Part shown: in pieces, positions 11,257-21,238 of the stretch
How the letters are laid out: every line of letters starts with the position of its first letter
Numbering within the stretch: position 1 is the first letter of the stretch
NCBI GenBank assembly: GCA_021464245.1
Contig: JADCRB010000013.1
Span: 11,397,350 to 11,461,349 of the forward strand
Direction: 5' to 3'
Length of the DNA: 64,000 nt
Source: Carallia brachiata
Lineage: Eukaryota > Streptophyta > Magnoliopsida > Malpighiales > Rhizophoraceae
Notes under the pieces: generated by a model
What the model saw: only the letters and a program-made list of their open reading frames with translations
Database searches by the model: none
What the model was told of the DNA's origin: nothing
Position numbers and translations under genes: made by a program

Positions 11257-12409
11257 GGGTCCGTTTGGAATGGATTTTGTTTTCTATTTTCTGTTTATTT
11301 TTTACAAAAAAAACAGAAAACATGTTTGGTATTAATTTTGTTTTCTGTTTTTTGTTGAAAAGTTAAAAGTGTTTTTCAAATAAAAAAAATTAGGAAAACA
11401 ATAAAAACTAATTTTTCGATTTTATATTTCACTTTTTTTCTATATTTTCTCTTATAACATTTTCTTTCTCTATCTATCCTCTTTACTATATCTCTATTTA
11501 CTCATCCTCTCTCTATCCCTCTATATCTTTCTCACTACTCATTCTCTCTCTAGCATTCTCTCTACTCTCTCTGTCACTTTTCTATCTCTACCATTCTCTC
11601 TCTACCCTCTCTCTATTTTCTCTCTCTACCCTCTCTCTCTACTCATTCTTGCTCTACCCTCTTTCTCCTTTTTCTCTTTCTACCATTCTCTCTACTAATT
11701 CTCCATCTACCCACTCTCTCTCTCTCTCTCCTTTTTCTCCCTCAACCATTCTCTTTACTCATTCTCTCTATACCCACTCTCTCTCTCATTTTTCTCTCTC
11801 TACCATTCTCTCTTCTTTTTCTTGTTCTATCATTCTCTCTACTCGTCCTCTCTCTCTCTGTTTTTTTCTCTCTATCATTCTCTGTTTACCCAGATTCTCT
11901 CTCCTTTCTGTCTACCCACATCCTCTCTCCTTTTTCTCGCTCTACTATTATCTCTCTATCCTTTCTCTCTCCTTTTTCTCTCTTTAGTCATTCTCTCTCT
12001 ACCCAGACTCTCTCTCTTTTTTCCTGTTTTACCATTCTCTCTACTCATTCTCTCTCTACCCTCTCTCTCTCATTTTTCTCTATCTACTATTCTGTTTACT
12101 CATTCTTTCTCAACTTTCTCTTCTGTCATTTCTCTACTCTTCTTTCTTCTCTCTTTCTCTCTCTTTTTTCTCTCTCTACTCATTCTCTCTTTACCCTCTT
12201 TCTCTCTCTCTCTCTCCCCCCTTTTTCTCTCTATATTTATATTCTTCTTACTATTTCTCTCACTATCCTTTTTCTATCTATTTTTTTTATTCTTATGGAA
12301 AAAAAATAAAAATTGACAGTAATAAATACAAAAATTCAGCAAACAATAAAAATTAAAAAATAAAAAATAAAAAAATAAAAAAAAACTGACAGCGTTTCTA
12401 AACGGGTCC
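11257..12409. mobile_element. PIF/Harbinger (Tourist)-like element carrying pyrimidine satellite
   Basis: The ends are GGGTCCGTTTGGAA and, from the other side, GGACCCGTTTAGAA, flanked by TAA on both sides (11254-11256 and 12410-12412), as in Tourist-type elements. The empty paralogous site is near 23192. Most of the interior (about 11480-12290) is a nearly pure pyrimidine tract built from CTCTCTCTAC-like words. The Ser/Leu/Phe-rich open frames in it (11649-11987 and 11822-12316) are products of this composition, not genes. Confidence 0.7.
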
Positions 12410-12424
12410 TAAAATTTGATGTCT

Positions 12425-13220
12425 GCGTTAGTGCTCATGCGTGCAGACCCCAAACCTACCCCAGCCCCGGCCAATCTGCAACATAAAATTTTGAAAGACT
12501 CATAAAACCCTCTTACAGTTTCTATTAATGTTAATCTTTGCAACCACTCTCTCAGTTCCGATGGAAATAATGGAGCAACAAGCCAGCCAAAGTGATAGAA
12601 GAGTTGGTGAAGCAAAGCTTCCACCTTTGTCTCTTCTCTTTCTCCGATTTTTTAGCTCTCCCCTCTCTCCTTCAAATCAGTCTCCTCCAAAATTTTATTT
12701 CGTATGTTCGTGAGAAAATTGTATCAATTTTTTTTGCTATAGAAAACAATAAAGATTGGCACTTTTTGGTTTTACAACACTCTCAACTCTGTTTCTGCCT
12801 CAAGCAAGTAAACATGCATTTTCTTCCCTTTTGTTTATCAAACAAACCAGTGTCATTTTTATTTAATTTTTTTTTTGGAGCAATTTTGGATTGTGTTGTT
12901 TACGTTAGTTCTTAGGAGATCGAATTTAATTGAATTGAATGCAGCCAGAAGGACCAGAGAATGATATGGTCTTAGTGTGTTTATTTTGGATCATGGAATT
13001 TGAGGTTGTCCCACAAGATATAGAATTCTCGATCTCATTCTCTTAGTCTTCGTGAATTTAAAAGTATTATTTGTGATGTGCTTGCAAATTTATGTTCATT
13101 GTTGTGATCTTTTGCTCTCAATTGAATTCTCTTTTAAGTTCTTTTCTATAATAAACTTAATGAGGAACTTGAGGTTTCTCTAATGTGCGTAACCTTGAAG
13201 CCTTCGTTATGTCCGTACAT
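12425..13220 (+). pseudogene. CSN7 fragment, copy 2
   Basis: The sequence contains the CSN7-like leader, start codon region (ATGGAGCAACAAGCC near 12570), the same internal exon-1 deletion as the 7.1-kb and 29.6-kb copies, the end of exon 1 (FxALPSLL), intron 1 and the first bases of exon 2 (CCAGAAGGACCAGAGAAT near 12944). It then jumps into the intron before exon 4, ending with the exon-4 equivalent of KELEVSNTRDLEDFL at about 13160-13215, shifted out of frame. Exons 2 and 3 are therefore mostly missing. It runs tail-to-tail into LECRK-A. Confidence 0.7.
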
Positions 13221-13410
13221 TTTGTTGAATACCCAGAAGGCCGGAAGTTGTGAAGTTTCTGCCTTTTTTATGGTATATCGGATTGGGGAGGTTTTATTTA
13301 TTTATTTTTTCAAAGGGGTAATTGTTGGATGAGGTCTTGTCTGATAATAATTTTAGCAATGGAAAATTATTGCAATTTCATTTTTGTAGTTTTAAGACAT
13401 TTCTGCTGAA
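13221..13410. other. spacer between CSN7 relic and LECRK-A stop
   Basis: This is a short AT-rich spacer. Its beginning (TACATTTTGTTGAATACCC) recurs at 59090, 3' of LECRK-D. Its end, just past the kinase stop codon, resembles 38460-38494 and 53020-53077 and is probably the kinase 3' untranslated region. Confidence 0.6.
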
Positions 13411-15828
13411 CTATAAAATGCTAGCAAGCGACAAATTGCTTGAATTGCCGGTAGCTGAGAAAAAGGAAGAAGGACAAGTGGGTGAAGGGACCTCAACAAA
13501 ACCTTCCAGCATTTCCATGACCATCTTCATTGTAGGCCTTTCTGAAGGATCGTCTTGAATGCACCAGAAAGCTGTTTTCACCCAACTTTGCAGTCTGCTC
13601 TTATCACTCATGGCCACCTCGTCGTTGTCCACCAAAAGATCAGTTCTTCCTTCAAAATAACAATCATAAGCCCAATCAGTTAGTATTGCTCTTTCTTCTT
13701 CTTCGTTCTCCAGCTGAACACTCTTTCTGCAGCAGATGATCTCCAATAACAGCACTCCAAAACTGTAGACGTCAACTTTGGCAGTAACAGGCACGCTCTT
13801 GAACCATTCGGGGGCAACATAGCCCCGTGTTCCTCTGATCATAGTACGAGTTGCTGTTTGATCAGAGAGTAATAGTTTTGCCAATCCAAAATCAGATATC
13901 TTTGCGATTAGATGATCATCTAGAAGTATGTTTTGAGGCTTGATATCGCAATGGATTATAGGGATCTCACAATCTTCGTGTAAATACATTAGTCCTCTTG
14001 CAATTCCTAAGGCAATCCTGACCCTCTGATGCCAATTAGGCCTTGGAAGTGTGAAGAGGAAGCTTGCTAAAGTGCCATTGCTCATGAACTCATATATCAG
14101 AAGCCTGTCAGGCCCTTCAATACAGTAGCCAAGCAACCGGACGAGATTCTTATGATGAGTTTTTCCAATTGCACTCACTTCAGTTCTGAATTCCCTTTCG
14201 CTTTCTCGAGCCAACTTGTCCAATTTCTTGACAGCAATGACATTCGTTGAACCAGATTTGAGGACACCTTTATACACAACCCCGAAAGCACCTCTCCCTA
14301 GTTCTTCCCGGAAAGAATCCGTTGCTTCCTCGAGTTCCTTGTAAGTAAATGAACGCAAATTTGTCTCAAAAATATTTGGATCTTGCCTATCAATTTGCTG
14401 TCTTCTCTTGTTCATCTTAAACAGAATTAGTGGAACAATGACTAGCAAAAGCAAATTCAGGAATGCAGAACACCCCAAAAATGGCACTAGCACGACTGAT
14501 TTATCACTTTTGCTGTTACAGTTGGAACAACCAGAAGGAGGGACTTCTTTACAGTTGGAACAACCAGAAGGAGGGACTTCTTTCCTTACTTTGAACAGAA
14601 CGCTTGAAGGATAAGTCGGCCTTTTTCCATTGGATAGTGGCAATCTCTTCTTCCAACATGTATCTTCACGATAAACAGCAACAGCGCAGGAGCAATCATG
14701 CAAGCAGGAATCCTCACATTGAGTTTGATTATAGGGTTTCAACCTTTCGTAGTCGGCAAATGGCCAATCCACATCATCAACCTCTCTGAATTCATACAAT
14801 TCTTCGGGCGCTCTGGATCCATCATCTTGTCCACAGCCTAGTGGAAAAGTTGGTACGCAACCCCCAAATGTGTTTTGTGGATCAGTTAAAACAAACCCTG
14901 GCGGGCAGTGACAACTAGGCCTGGCGTTCTCAAGGGAGCAATAGCTATTGTAGCCACAAGGACCACTTCCATAGTCCTTAAAATCTTGCGCACACATATT
15001 TTGAGGAGCGAAACCCACAGCAGACCATGTCTGATTGCCACCGGAATTCTTCAGATGAGCATAATGAGTGAAAACTCCATCAAAGTCTAACGTTGCTCGA
15101 TAATAGTGATCTGTGCTAGTAGACACATTTGGCCATCCAGGAAGTTGAACAATATCTCCATTCGTTTTAACTACGTAAATGTTTGCTGATTCATCAAAAA
15201 CTAACTGATTGCTAGACTCAGAAGTATAATAAGGATCATATTGCGACTTACTTGGCCATGCTATAGGATTGAGCTGGAGATTACCATTTCTGAAATTGAG
15301 CTGAAACCTTCCCATTGAGTAATTGGTTTCTGTTAGTCTAGAAAACAACATGTCACCTAAAGTCAAGGTTTGGTTGGGCAAGATTGTGTCTGTAGGATGC
15401 TTGAAGCTCTCCCAAAGATAAGTAGAATCATAACCTGCAAGCACAAAGTTCCCTGTGTCAAGCATAGCAGCAGAAGTTATTGTGGTGCCTGGTTCTGCCT
15501 TCCATATTGTCATGCCTTTCGGATCCGTTAAAACAAGGCTGCTTGACGTGAGCTCAACTTTTGATCCTGCAGGCACCTCCTGGTTGATTGAATCGTCTCC
15601 AGTTGCATGCCAAATGATGGTCCTATCAGGAATCTTGTTGAACCAAATGGCTAGCAGGAAGAGGCTTGAGTTGGGGGCTTGGCGAAAGCCAAAGGCAAAG
15701 TCCTGAGCCGGTGATAGCCAAGGAGAATTGTCATCAGTGGTAAGTGATGAGCTCACATTTATGTTGGCTATGGACGAATTGGGCTGGAGGGAAAGGAAAA
15801 GAAGGAAAAGAAAGCAGAAAAAAGTCAT
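13411..15828 (-). CDS. G-type lectin receptor-like kinase, LECRK-A
   Basis: This is an intact, intron-less 805-residue reading frame. Residues 1-21 are a hydrophobic signal peptide. A bulb-type mannose-lectin-like domain follows (about 25-150, with WESFKHPTDTILP), then an S-locus-glycoprotein-like region. Next are a Cys-rich EGF-like stretch (about 290-325, CGYNSYC and CHCPPGF), a PAN-like domain (about 365-395), one membrane helix (about 444-470) and a kinase (about 505-780). Kinase landmarks are GRGAFG at 511, Lys534, catalytic HCD at 626-628, Asn633, DFG at 646 and APE at 672. Cys replaces Arg before the catalytic Asp, so it is a non-RD kinase. Residues 416-437 are a perfect tandem repeat of KEVPPSGCSNC. 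The start ATG is in the position shared with the other copies. It should sit in the plasma membrane and sense an extracellular ligand. The LECRK-type name is by resemblance; the ligand is unknown. Confidence 0.95.
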   Translation of the reverse strand: MTFFCFLFLLFLSLQPNSSIANINVSSSLTTDDNSPWLSPAQDFAFGFRQAPNSSLFLLAIWFNKIPDRTIIWHATGDDSINQEVPAGSKVELTSSSLVLTDPKGMTIWKAEPGTTITSAAMLDTGNFVLAGYDSTYLWESFKHPTDTILPNQTLTLGDMLFSRLTETNYSMGRFQLNFRNGNLQLNPIAWPSKSQYDPYYTSESSNQLVFDESANIYVVKTNGDIVQLPGWPNVSTSTDHYYRATLDFDGVFTHYAHLKNSGGNQTWSAVGFAPQNMCAQDFKDYGSGPCGYNSYCSLENARPSCHCPPGFVLTDPQNTFGGCVPTFPLGCGQDDGSRAPEELYEFREVDDVDWPFADYERLKPYNQTQCEDSCLHDCSCAVAVYREDTCWKKRLPLSNGKRPTYPSSVLFKVRKEVPPSGCSNCKEVPPSGCSNCNSKSDKSVVLVPFLGCSAFLNLLLLVIVPLILFKMNKRRQQIDRQDPNIFETNLRSFTYKELEEATDSFREELGRGAFGVVYKGVLKSGSTNVIAVKKLDKLARESEREFRTEVSAIGKTHHKNLVRLLGYCIEGPDRLLIYEFMSNGTLASFLFTLPRPNWHQRVRIALGIARGLMYLHEDCEIPIIHCDIKPQNILLDDHLIAKISDFGLAKLLLSDQTATRTMIRGTRGYVAPEWFKSVPVTAKVDVYSFGVLLLEIICCRKSVQLENEEEERAILTDWAYDCYFEGRTDLLVDNDEVAMSDKSRLQSWVKTAFWCIQDDPSERPTMKMVMEMLEGFVEVPSPTCPSSFFSATGNSSNLSLASIL

Positions 15829-16833
15829 TAATTGTTGTAAATAATGTAAGTGCCCTCTGATTGTGGAGAATATTTTTGCAGCAACTCAACAATTTAAGGC
15901 AGGAGGGCAAAAAACTTGCAGTTAGTTTTTCTGAGCGAATTGGGTCAACAGTAGACTTCCTGCAAGGGATTTTAATGGACAAGAAAGTTCCACGATATGC
16001 TGTTTTGCTTTGGACTTGACCAAACTGTACAGGTCTTCTGTGAAAATTCTTCTGTGATTCATTACCACCTGAATCAGACTGAAGTTCTTCGATTCCATCA
16101 AGTCTCTTTTGTTTTTCTGTTTTTTTTTTCCTTTTTTTTTTTGAGCATTGTACATTCCATCAAAATAAACAAATAAGTCATTTAATAATATTTAATAATT
16201 TATTATTTTTAAAAAAGAATTCAACTAGATTTATATTATTTTGATCCAAACTTTTTTTTTTCTTGAAAAAGGTGGTGAAATAGAATAAATAAATTTTCAT
16301 TGAAATTATTGTTCCTTTTTAATATGGGCCAGTGAATTTCTGTTGCCCCTGTGAATCCACAGTAAGTTTACTTTATTTTCAATGTCACAGCTCTATTACC
16401 TGTTTGCTGGGACTTGCTTAAATTTTAACATAAAATATTAATGCATTAGAAGAAAAGAAAAATCCAATTTATAAATTATAATTCTTGTTACCGGATTTTT
16501 TTTTCACCAAAAATTTTTCTTTCTACATGAAAACACACATATTACACTTTCAGCAAGATAACTAATTATTTTTAATCTGCACTACTTATTCACTTTTACA
16601 CTTCTCCATAATATTCAACTGAAAATCTTGCTACTTTCCATTTCAATTATAATTAAAAAGAAAAACAAAAAAGCAAGCCACGAGCTTTTCTCTACTGGGA
16701 CGCTGACAGAAAATGGAAGTTGTGAGGTTGATTATTAAAAGTTGTTAGCGGCCCAACAAATTTTTCTGTGATTTAAAAAAGTGTAACAGCTGGGTTACAG
16801 AAGTTTCGTCAGGAGAAAAAATGGACCCAAAGG
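15829..16833 (-). promoter_or_regulatory. 5' flank of LECRK-A
   Basis: The first 330 bp upstream of the start codon is conserved, with few changes, upstream of LECRK-C (55438-55740) and LECRK-D (61785-62095). It presumably holds leader and core promoter. I did not find a convincing single TATA box. More distal sequence (CCAGTGAATTTC near 16329, CACTTTCAGCAAGATAAC near 16544) is also shared with 55930-56200, 57240-57480 and 62290-62540. Confidence 0.5.
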
Positions 16834-17789
16834 TAGGGCTGCAAATGAGCCGAGCTGAGCCAAGCTTGGCCAGGCTCGAGCTCGGCTCGTTAAGGAGTTC
16901 TTCAGGCTCGAGTTCGGCTCGAGCTCGGTTCGAGTTTTGGAGGTGGAGGCTCGAACTCGGTTCGTCAGAATATTACTGAAGCTCGGGCTCGGCTCGAGCT
17001 CGGCTCGATTTGTATTTTTTTTTTTAATTTAAGCTTTATATATATATATATATATATATATGCTTTTTCCATTTGATTTATTTTATTTATTTGTTATATA
17101 TGTTATTTCTACTTTATATAAAAATAGAAAATTTATATAAAAATATATAAAAATAAAAAAATAAAAAAAAAAAAATCAAAATTACTTTTTTTATATAATT
17201 TTATATAAAAAAGGGAAAATATATATGTAAAAAATGGATATGTGGATAAAAGCCAATTATTCATTCAATTGCTATTTGATTGATTGAATTCCTAATTGTA
17301 TAACTAGCCACATTGATCATCAATCAATTTACTTAATGTATTTAAATTTTCTCTAATTTAAAAATTTATATTCTTTGCAAAGAAAAAATAAATATGCAAG
17401 TTTATTTTAATTAAGAAAAAATTCAAATAAAAAAAAGAGACAGGAGGAAATAATGGAGGTTGAGAGCATTTGAAAATAAATAAAAAATTAATCTTAATTT
17501 TATTAGTATTTATATTAAAAGTTAAATGATACAATTAAGTATTATTAATATATTAAATGAGCCCACAATGATACATATTAAACGAGCTCTTAATGATACA
17601 TTTATCGAACTGTTCACGAGCCTGTACCGAGCCGAGCCTGCTATTGTTCAGGCTCGGCTCGTTTATTAAACGAGCTTTGATTTTAGGCTCGTGTATCGCT
17701 CATTTAGTAAATAAACGAGCCCGAGCCGAGCCTTTACCGAGCCGAGCCACCGAGCTTTTAACGAACGTATCGGCTCGTTTGTAGCCCTA
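16834..17789. mobile_element. non-autonomous hAT element, 956 bp
   Basis: A perfect 8-bp target duplication CCCAAAGG flanks it (16826-16833 and 17790-17797). The termini are TAGGGCTGCAAATGAGCCGA and, from the right, TAGGGCTACAAACGAGCCGA. Both ends carry many GAGCCGAGC or GGCTCGAGC subterminal repeats. The interior is AT-rich, with an (AT)n run at 17037-17061 and no transposase. The empty site is present at 57728 (ATGGACCCAAAAGTC). A decayed relative lies at 46596-48118. Confidence 0.85.
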
Positions 17790-17797
17790 CCCAAAGG

Positions 17798-18632
17798 TCA
17801 AAACAATATTGCGTGACCTGTCGGAAAAATTCATTGTTGAGAAAGTTAAGAAATTAGAATAAAGTTATTAAAATTTAAACGTATAATTAAGAAGCCTTAA
17901 TTCATGGAGAAGAATTATAATTTGATTCTTTTTTTTTAGTGTAACTTAATTAATCTTATACAATACAATAAATAAAATTTATTAAAAAAATAAAAATAAA
18001 TTTATATAATACAAATGAATTATACTAAAAAAAAAATAAAAATAATAACCACCAAAAATAGAATTTCCTAACTAATTATGTTAGTTTTATGAGTTTGGAA
18101 ATAGGAATTACCTCATATATTCCTATCATGAGTTTATTATTGAAGGCAACAACTTCCTAATTCCTATACGATACATCCAACTTCATATTTCTAGCGCGCC
18201 GACACAAAAAAACTAAAAAAAAAACAAAGACAAAAGAGCACATAAATACCATAATTTAGTTAGAATCACCAATTTGTTCAAAAATTAATTCATTTCGAAT
18301 CAAAAATTTAAAATAAATGTTGAGCGTCATAGACCCAAATCCTCATAATTACATGTCATTTAATTGAAACAAAATCTAAAATTTTCTTGGATGCTATGTC
18401 TCTTTCTATGTGGATTTGACATAATGTTAAACTTGGCAACTTAATTTCCACAAAGTTGGCATTGGCAAATATACTCCGGTCCTTGGAAAAGTTCAAGAAG
18501 AAGAATTCACGCGTGGAGGACCCGCAAGCAAATTATCGTCAAGTCGGCGTTTAAGAGGGGAGGGCCAGCATTAGCTGGCTTGGTTTCGACGCCTCCAATC
18601 ACGGCACTGAAATTTGAGTTTCAGTCATTTTT
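17798..18632. repeat. duplicated kinase-upstream DNA
   Basis: No gene is seen. It aligns with 7800-8570 and 57740-58590, including the line around ATAATGTTAAACTTGGCAAC near 18421. Confidence 0.65.
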
Positions 18633-19410
18633 TTGGGATAACCTCCCTTCAAGGTCTAAATCTTTAGATTTTTTTTTAATTTAAGATATAAATTTCTTAA
18701 GTTTTTTATTTAAAATTTATACATTTATTTTGTTGTTCTATTTGAATCTTTTTATGGTCAAACTACTAATCTTTTTGTTTGACCAAACGGAAAAAATAAT
18801 AAATACTAAAATACATTCCAAAAAAAATATAGAAATAAGATTCTGAATGTATATACAATTTTTCCAAAAAAAGACTGAAGGAAAATCAATTTATTTAATT
18901 ATTTTTTGTTTTAAATAAATCACATTTATTGTACAGTTTTATATCATAAGTGAGTTATAATTACAAATAAAAATAAATTAAATTAGAAATTTTTTAAAGG
19001 AATATAAATGAAATAATTGAGCCTTTTGTTTTTCAATTTTTGTTCAGTTATGACGTTTAATTTTAAAAAACCTTAATCAACCATCCTAAATCAAAATACA
19101 GAAACTGTATATAGATTTTTTTTTTTTGCATTATTTGTTTAGCTTTTTAGACCATAAATACGCACATGGGTATAACTCTTTTTTAATTTTATTTGTTTAT
19201 ATTTAAATCTGTATTTTTATATTTTCTAAAAAAATATTTTGGTATTTAATCATGTATCCATTTAGTCTAACAAAAAAGTTAACAGTATTACCACAAAAGG
19301 ACTCAAATAGAACAAAAAATAAAAGTATAAATTTTAAATAGAAAATTTAAAAAGTTTAGAATTCAAATAAAAAAAATCTAAAAGTTTAGACGTTACGGAG
19401 TAGTTATTCC
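18633..19410. mobile_element. Mutator-like MITE, 778 bp
   Basis: A perfect 9-bp target duplication GTCATTTTT flanks it (18624-18632 and 19411-19419). The ends form an imperfect inverted repeat of roughly 45 bp: GGGATAACCTCCC then GGTCTAAATCTTTAGATTTT on the left, against GGAATAACTACTCC then GTCTAAACTTTTAGATTTT from the right. The interior is AT-rich without coding. The empty site is seen at 8565 and 58578. Confidence 0.75.
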
Positions 19411-19419
19411 GTCATTTTT

Positions 19420-20170
19420 ATCGTTATCCTTTCTTTCTGTTGGTTTATTAGTTTTAATGGACAAAAGAAGTCCGCATTTCAGAAATATATTCATCTTGGC
19501 ATTGAGAAAGACAAACTGAAAATTATTTTATCCCAATATTCTAATGATAAAAAACTTAGATCTTTTTATATGAAATCTTAAGTTTAATCTTTCATAAATA
19601 TAAGATTTATAAGTTGAAAAAAATATTTTTTTATCATACAACTTACAATTGAATGAATCTTATAATAATAAAAACGGAAATCATTTTAATCTCCATCCAC
19701 AATTTAGTCGGCGTCAACTTGGGTTTTCTAATTGAAAAGTTCATATTCTCAACTCAACCATTTCAGGGTCTCTTAAAAAACGTAGAGTAAATACAAAGTT
19801 TAGGTTAGAAAGTATTAATCCATTTACATTAAGGCCTTCTACCTTAATCTAAAATTTTTTTTGTCCCAATATTCTAGTCATGAAAAATTTAGATCTCTGT
19901 AGATGAAATATTAAATTTTAATCTCGGAAAGAATATATAAGATTTATAAGATTTGAAAAAAAAAAACAAAACTATATTTATTATATTGTTCACGGTTGCA
20001 TGCATTTTCTGATTGAAAAACAAAAATCATTTCCCCGTCCATGATTTAGTCATTGCTAATCTGAATTCTTAACTTGAAAAGTTTAAGTTCGCAACTCAAC
20101 AATTCCAAAGCCTCTTCAAAACGTGGAGAAAACGCAAAGTTCACATTAAAAAGTATTAATCCAGTTAAAT
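19420..20170. repeat. duplicated intergenic DNA
   Basis: No gene is seen. It aligns with 8580-9330 and 58610-59030, paragraph by paragraph. Confidence 0.65.
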
Positions 20171-21232
20171 GCAATGATTTTAGAACCAAATCAGATCAGT
20201 CAGTTCGATCGGAAGAATTGAGAATCAGTCCTTACTCCTATTCAGTTCACTCCCTCAAATTGGCTAGTTTGAGAACCGACCAGTTTTAGACAAACCGAAC
20301 TGATTCAACTGGAACCCGTTTTTGTTTAATTAGCTAATTTATTGTTCAAAAACATTGTCAAAAATTTGAACAAAAGTGAGCCTATGTCACAACTTCAAGG
20401 TTGGCTAAAGTGGTTGCTTGCCACTATTTCACCAATTACTTTTGATGAATCTAGAACAAGTAAAATATATATAGTAGATTTTTTTTTCTTTTTTAAAAAA
20501 TTATCTTATTTATATATCACGTTTTGACATAAAAAAGAAAATAAATTTTTTAATTTTAAATATTTTCTTAAGTTATTTTGTTCTCTTTCACAAAAATTAC
20601 TTTAAAATAAAAAGAATGATTTTAATATACTTTATAATTATTTTTTTCCATAAATTGGTTACTTCTACTAGTAGATTACATTAAATATTTTGTCGGTTGT
20701 ATCACAAATTAGATTATTAATTATATATAATTGAATTTATCAAGTACAATTTAGACTCTTTATTTATTATTATTTTCATCTTTAAGAATGAAAATAAAAA
20801 TCTACATAAATTAAATGAATAAATTAGTTTAAAATTAAAATATAAAAATTAAAATGTACTTTATCTTCAATTATTTGAATTAAATTATTTGTCTATGTCA
20901 ATACATTACATTAATGAATTCTAACATATATTAAATTGTATTAAATTACTTTACGCTTAATTACTGATCTTTATACAATATATTTTTTTATTTTTTAATA
21001 TTATTATTTGTTAAATTATGGATTACATGTGATTATATTACTCAAATATAGTTCTATGACAAGTATAATACTTATCTTTTATATATCATCACAATTTATA
21101 TTAAAATTTTTATATATTTCATATTAAATACCTATTTTATTATTTCAATTATAATTAAATTAATTAAATCGATTAAATTTTAAACTTCTAAACTTTTCGT
21201 TCAATAATCAATTTTATTATTAAAACCTTGCT
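20171..21232. mobile_element. insertion of about 1.06 kb with short inverted ends
   Basis: The unoccupied sequence near 121 (CCACTTAAACGAAGGCC) is split here between TTAAAT (20165-20170) and TTAAAT (21233-21238). The insert starts GCAATGATTTTA and ends in TAAAACCTTGC, whose complement is GCAAGGTTTTA. GAACCGA/AACTGATTC words near the left end resemble the 5866 element. No coding was recognised. The class is uncertain. Confidence 0.55.
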
Positions 21233-21238
21233 TAAATG

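Noticed and set aside
11649..12316. Two long Ser/Leu/Phe-rich open frames
   Set aside because: They are translations of a pyrimidine tract inside a transposon; stops are rare simply because of composition.
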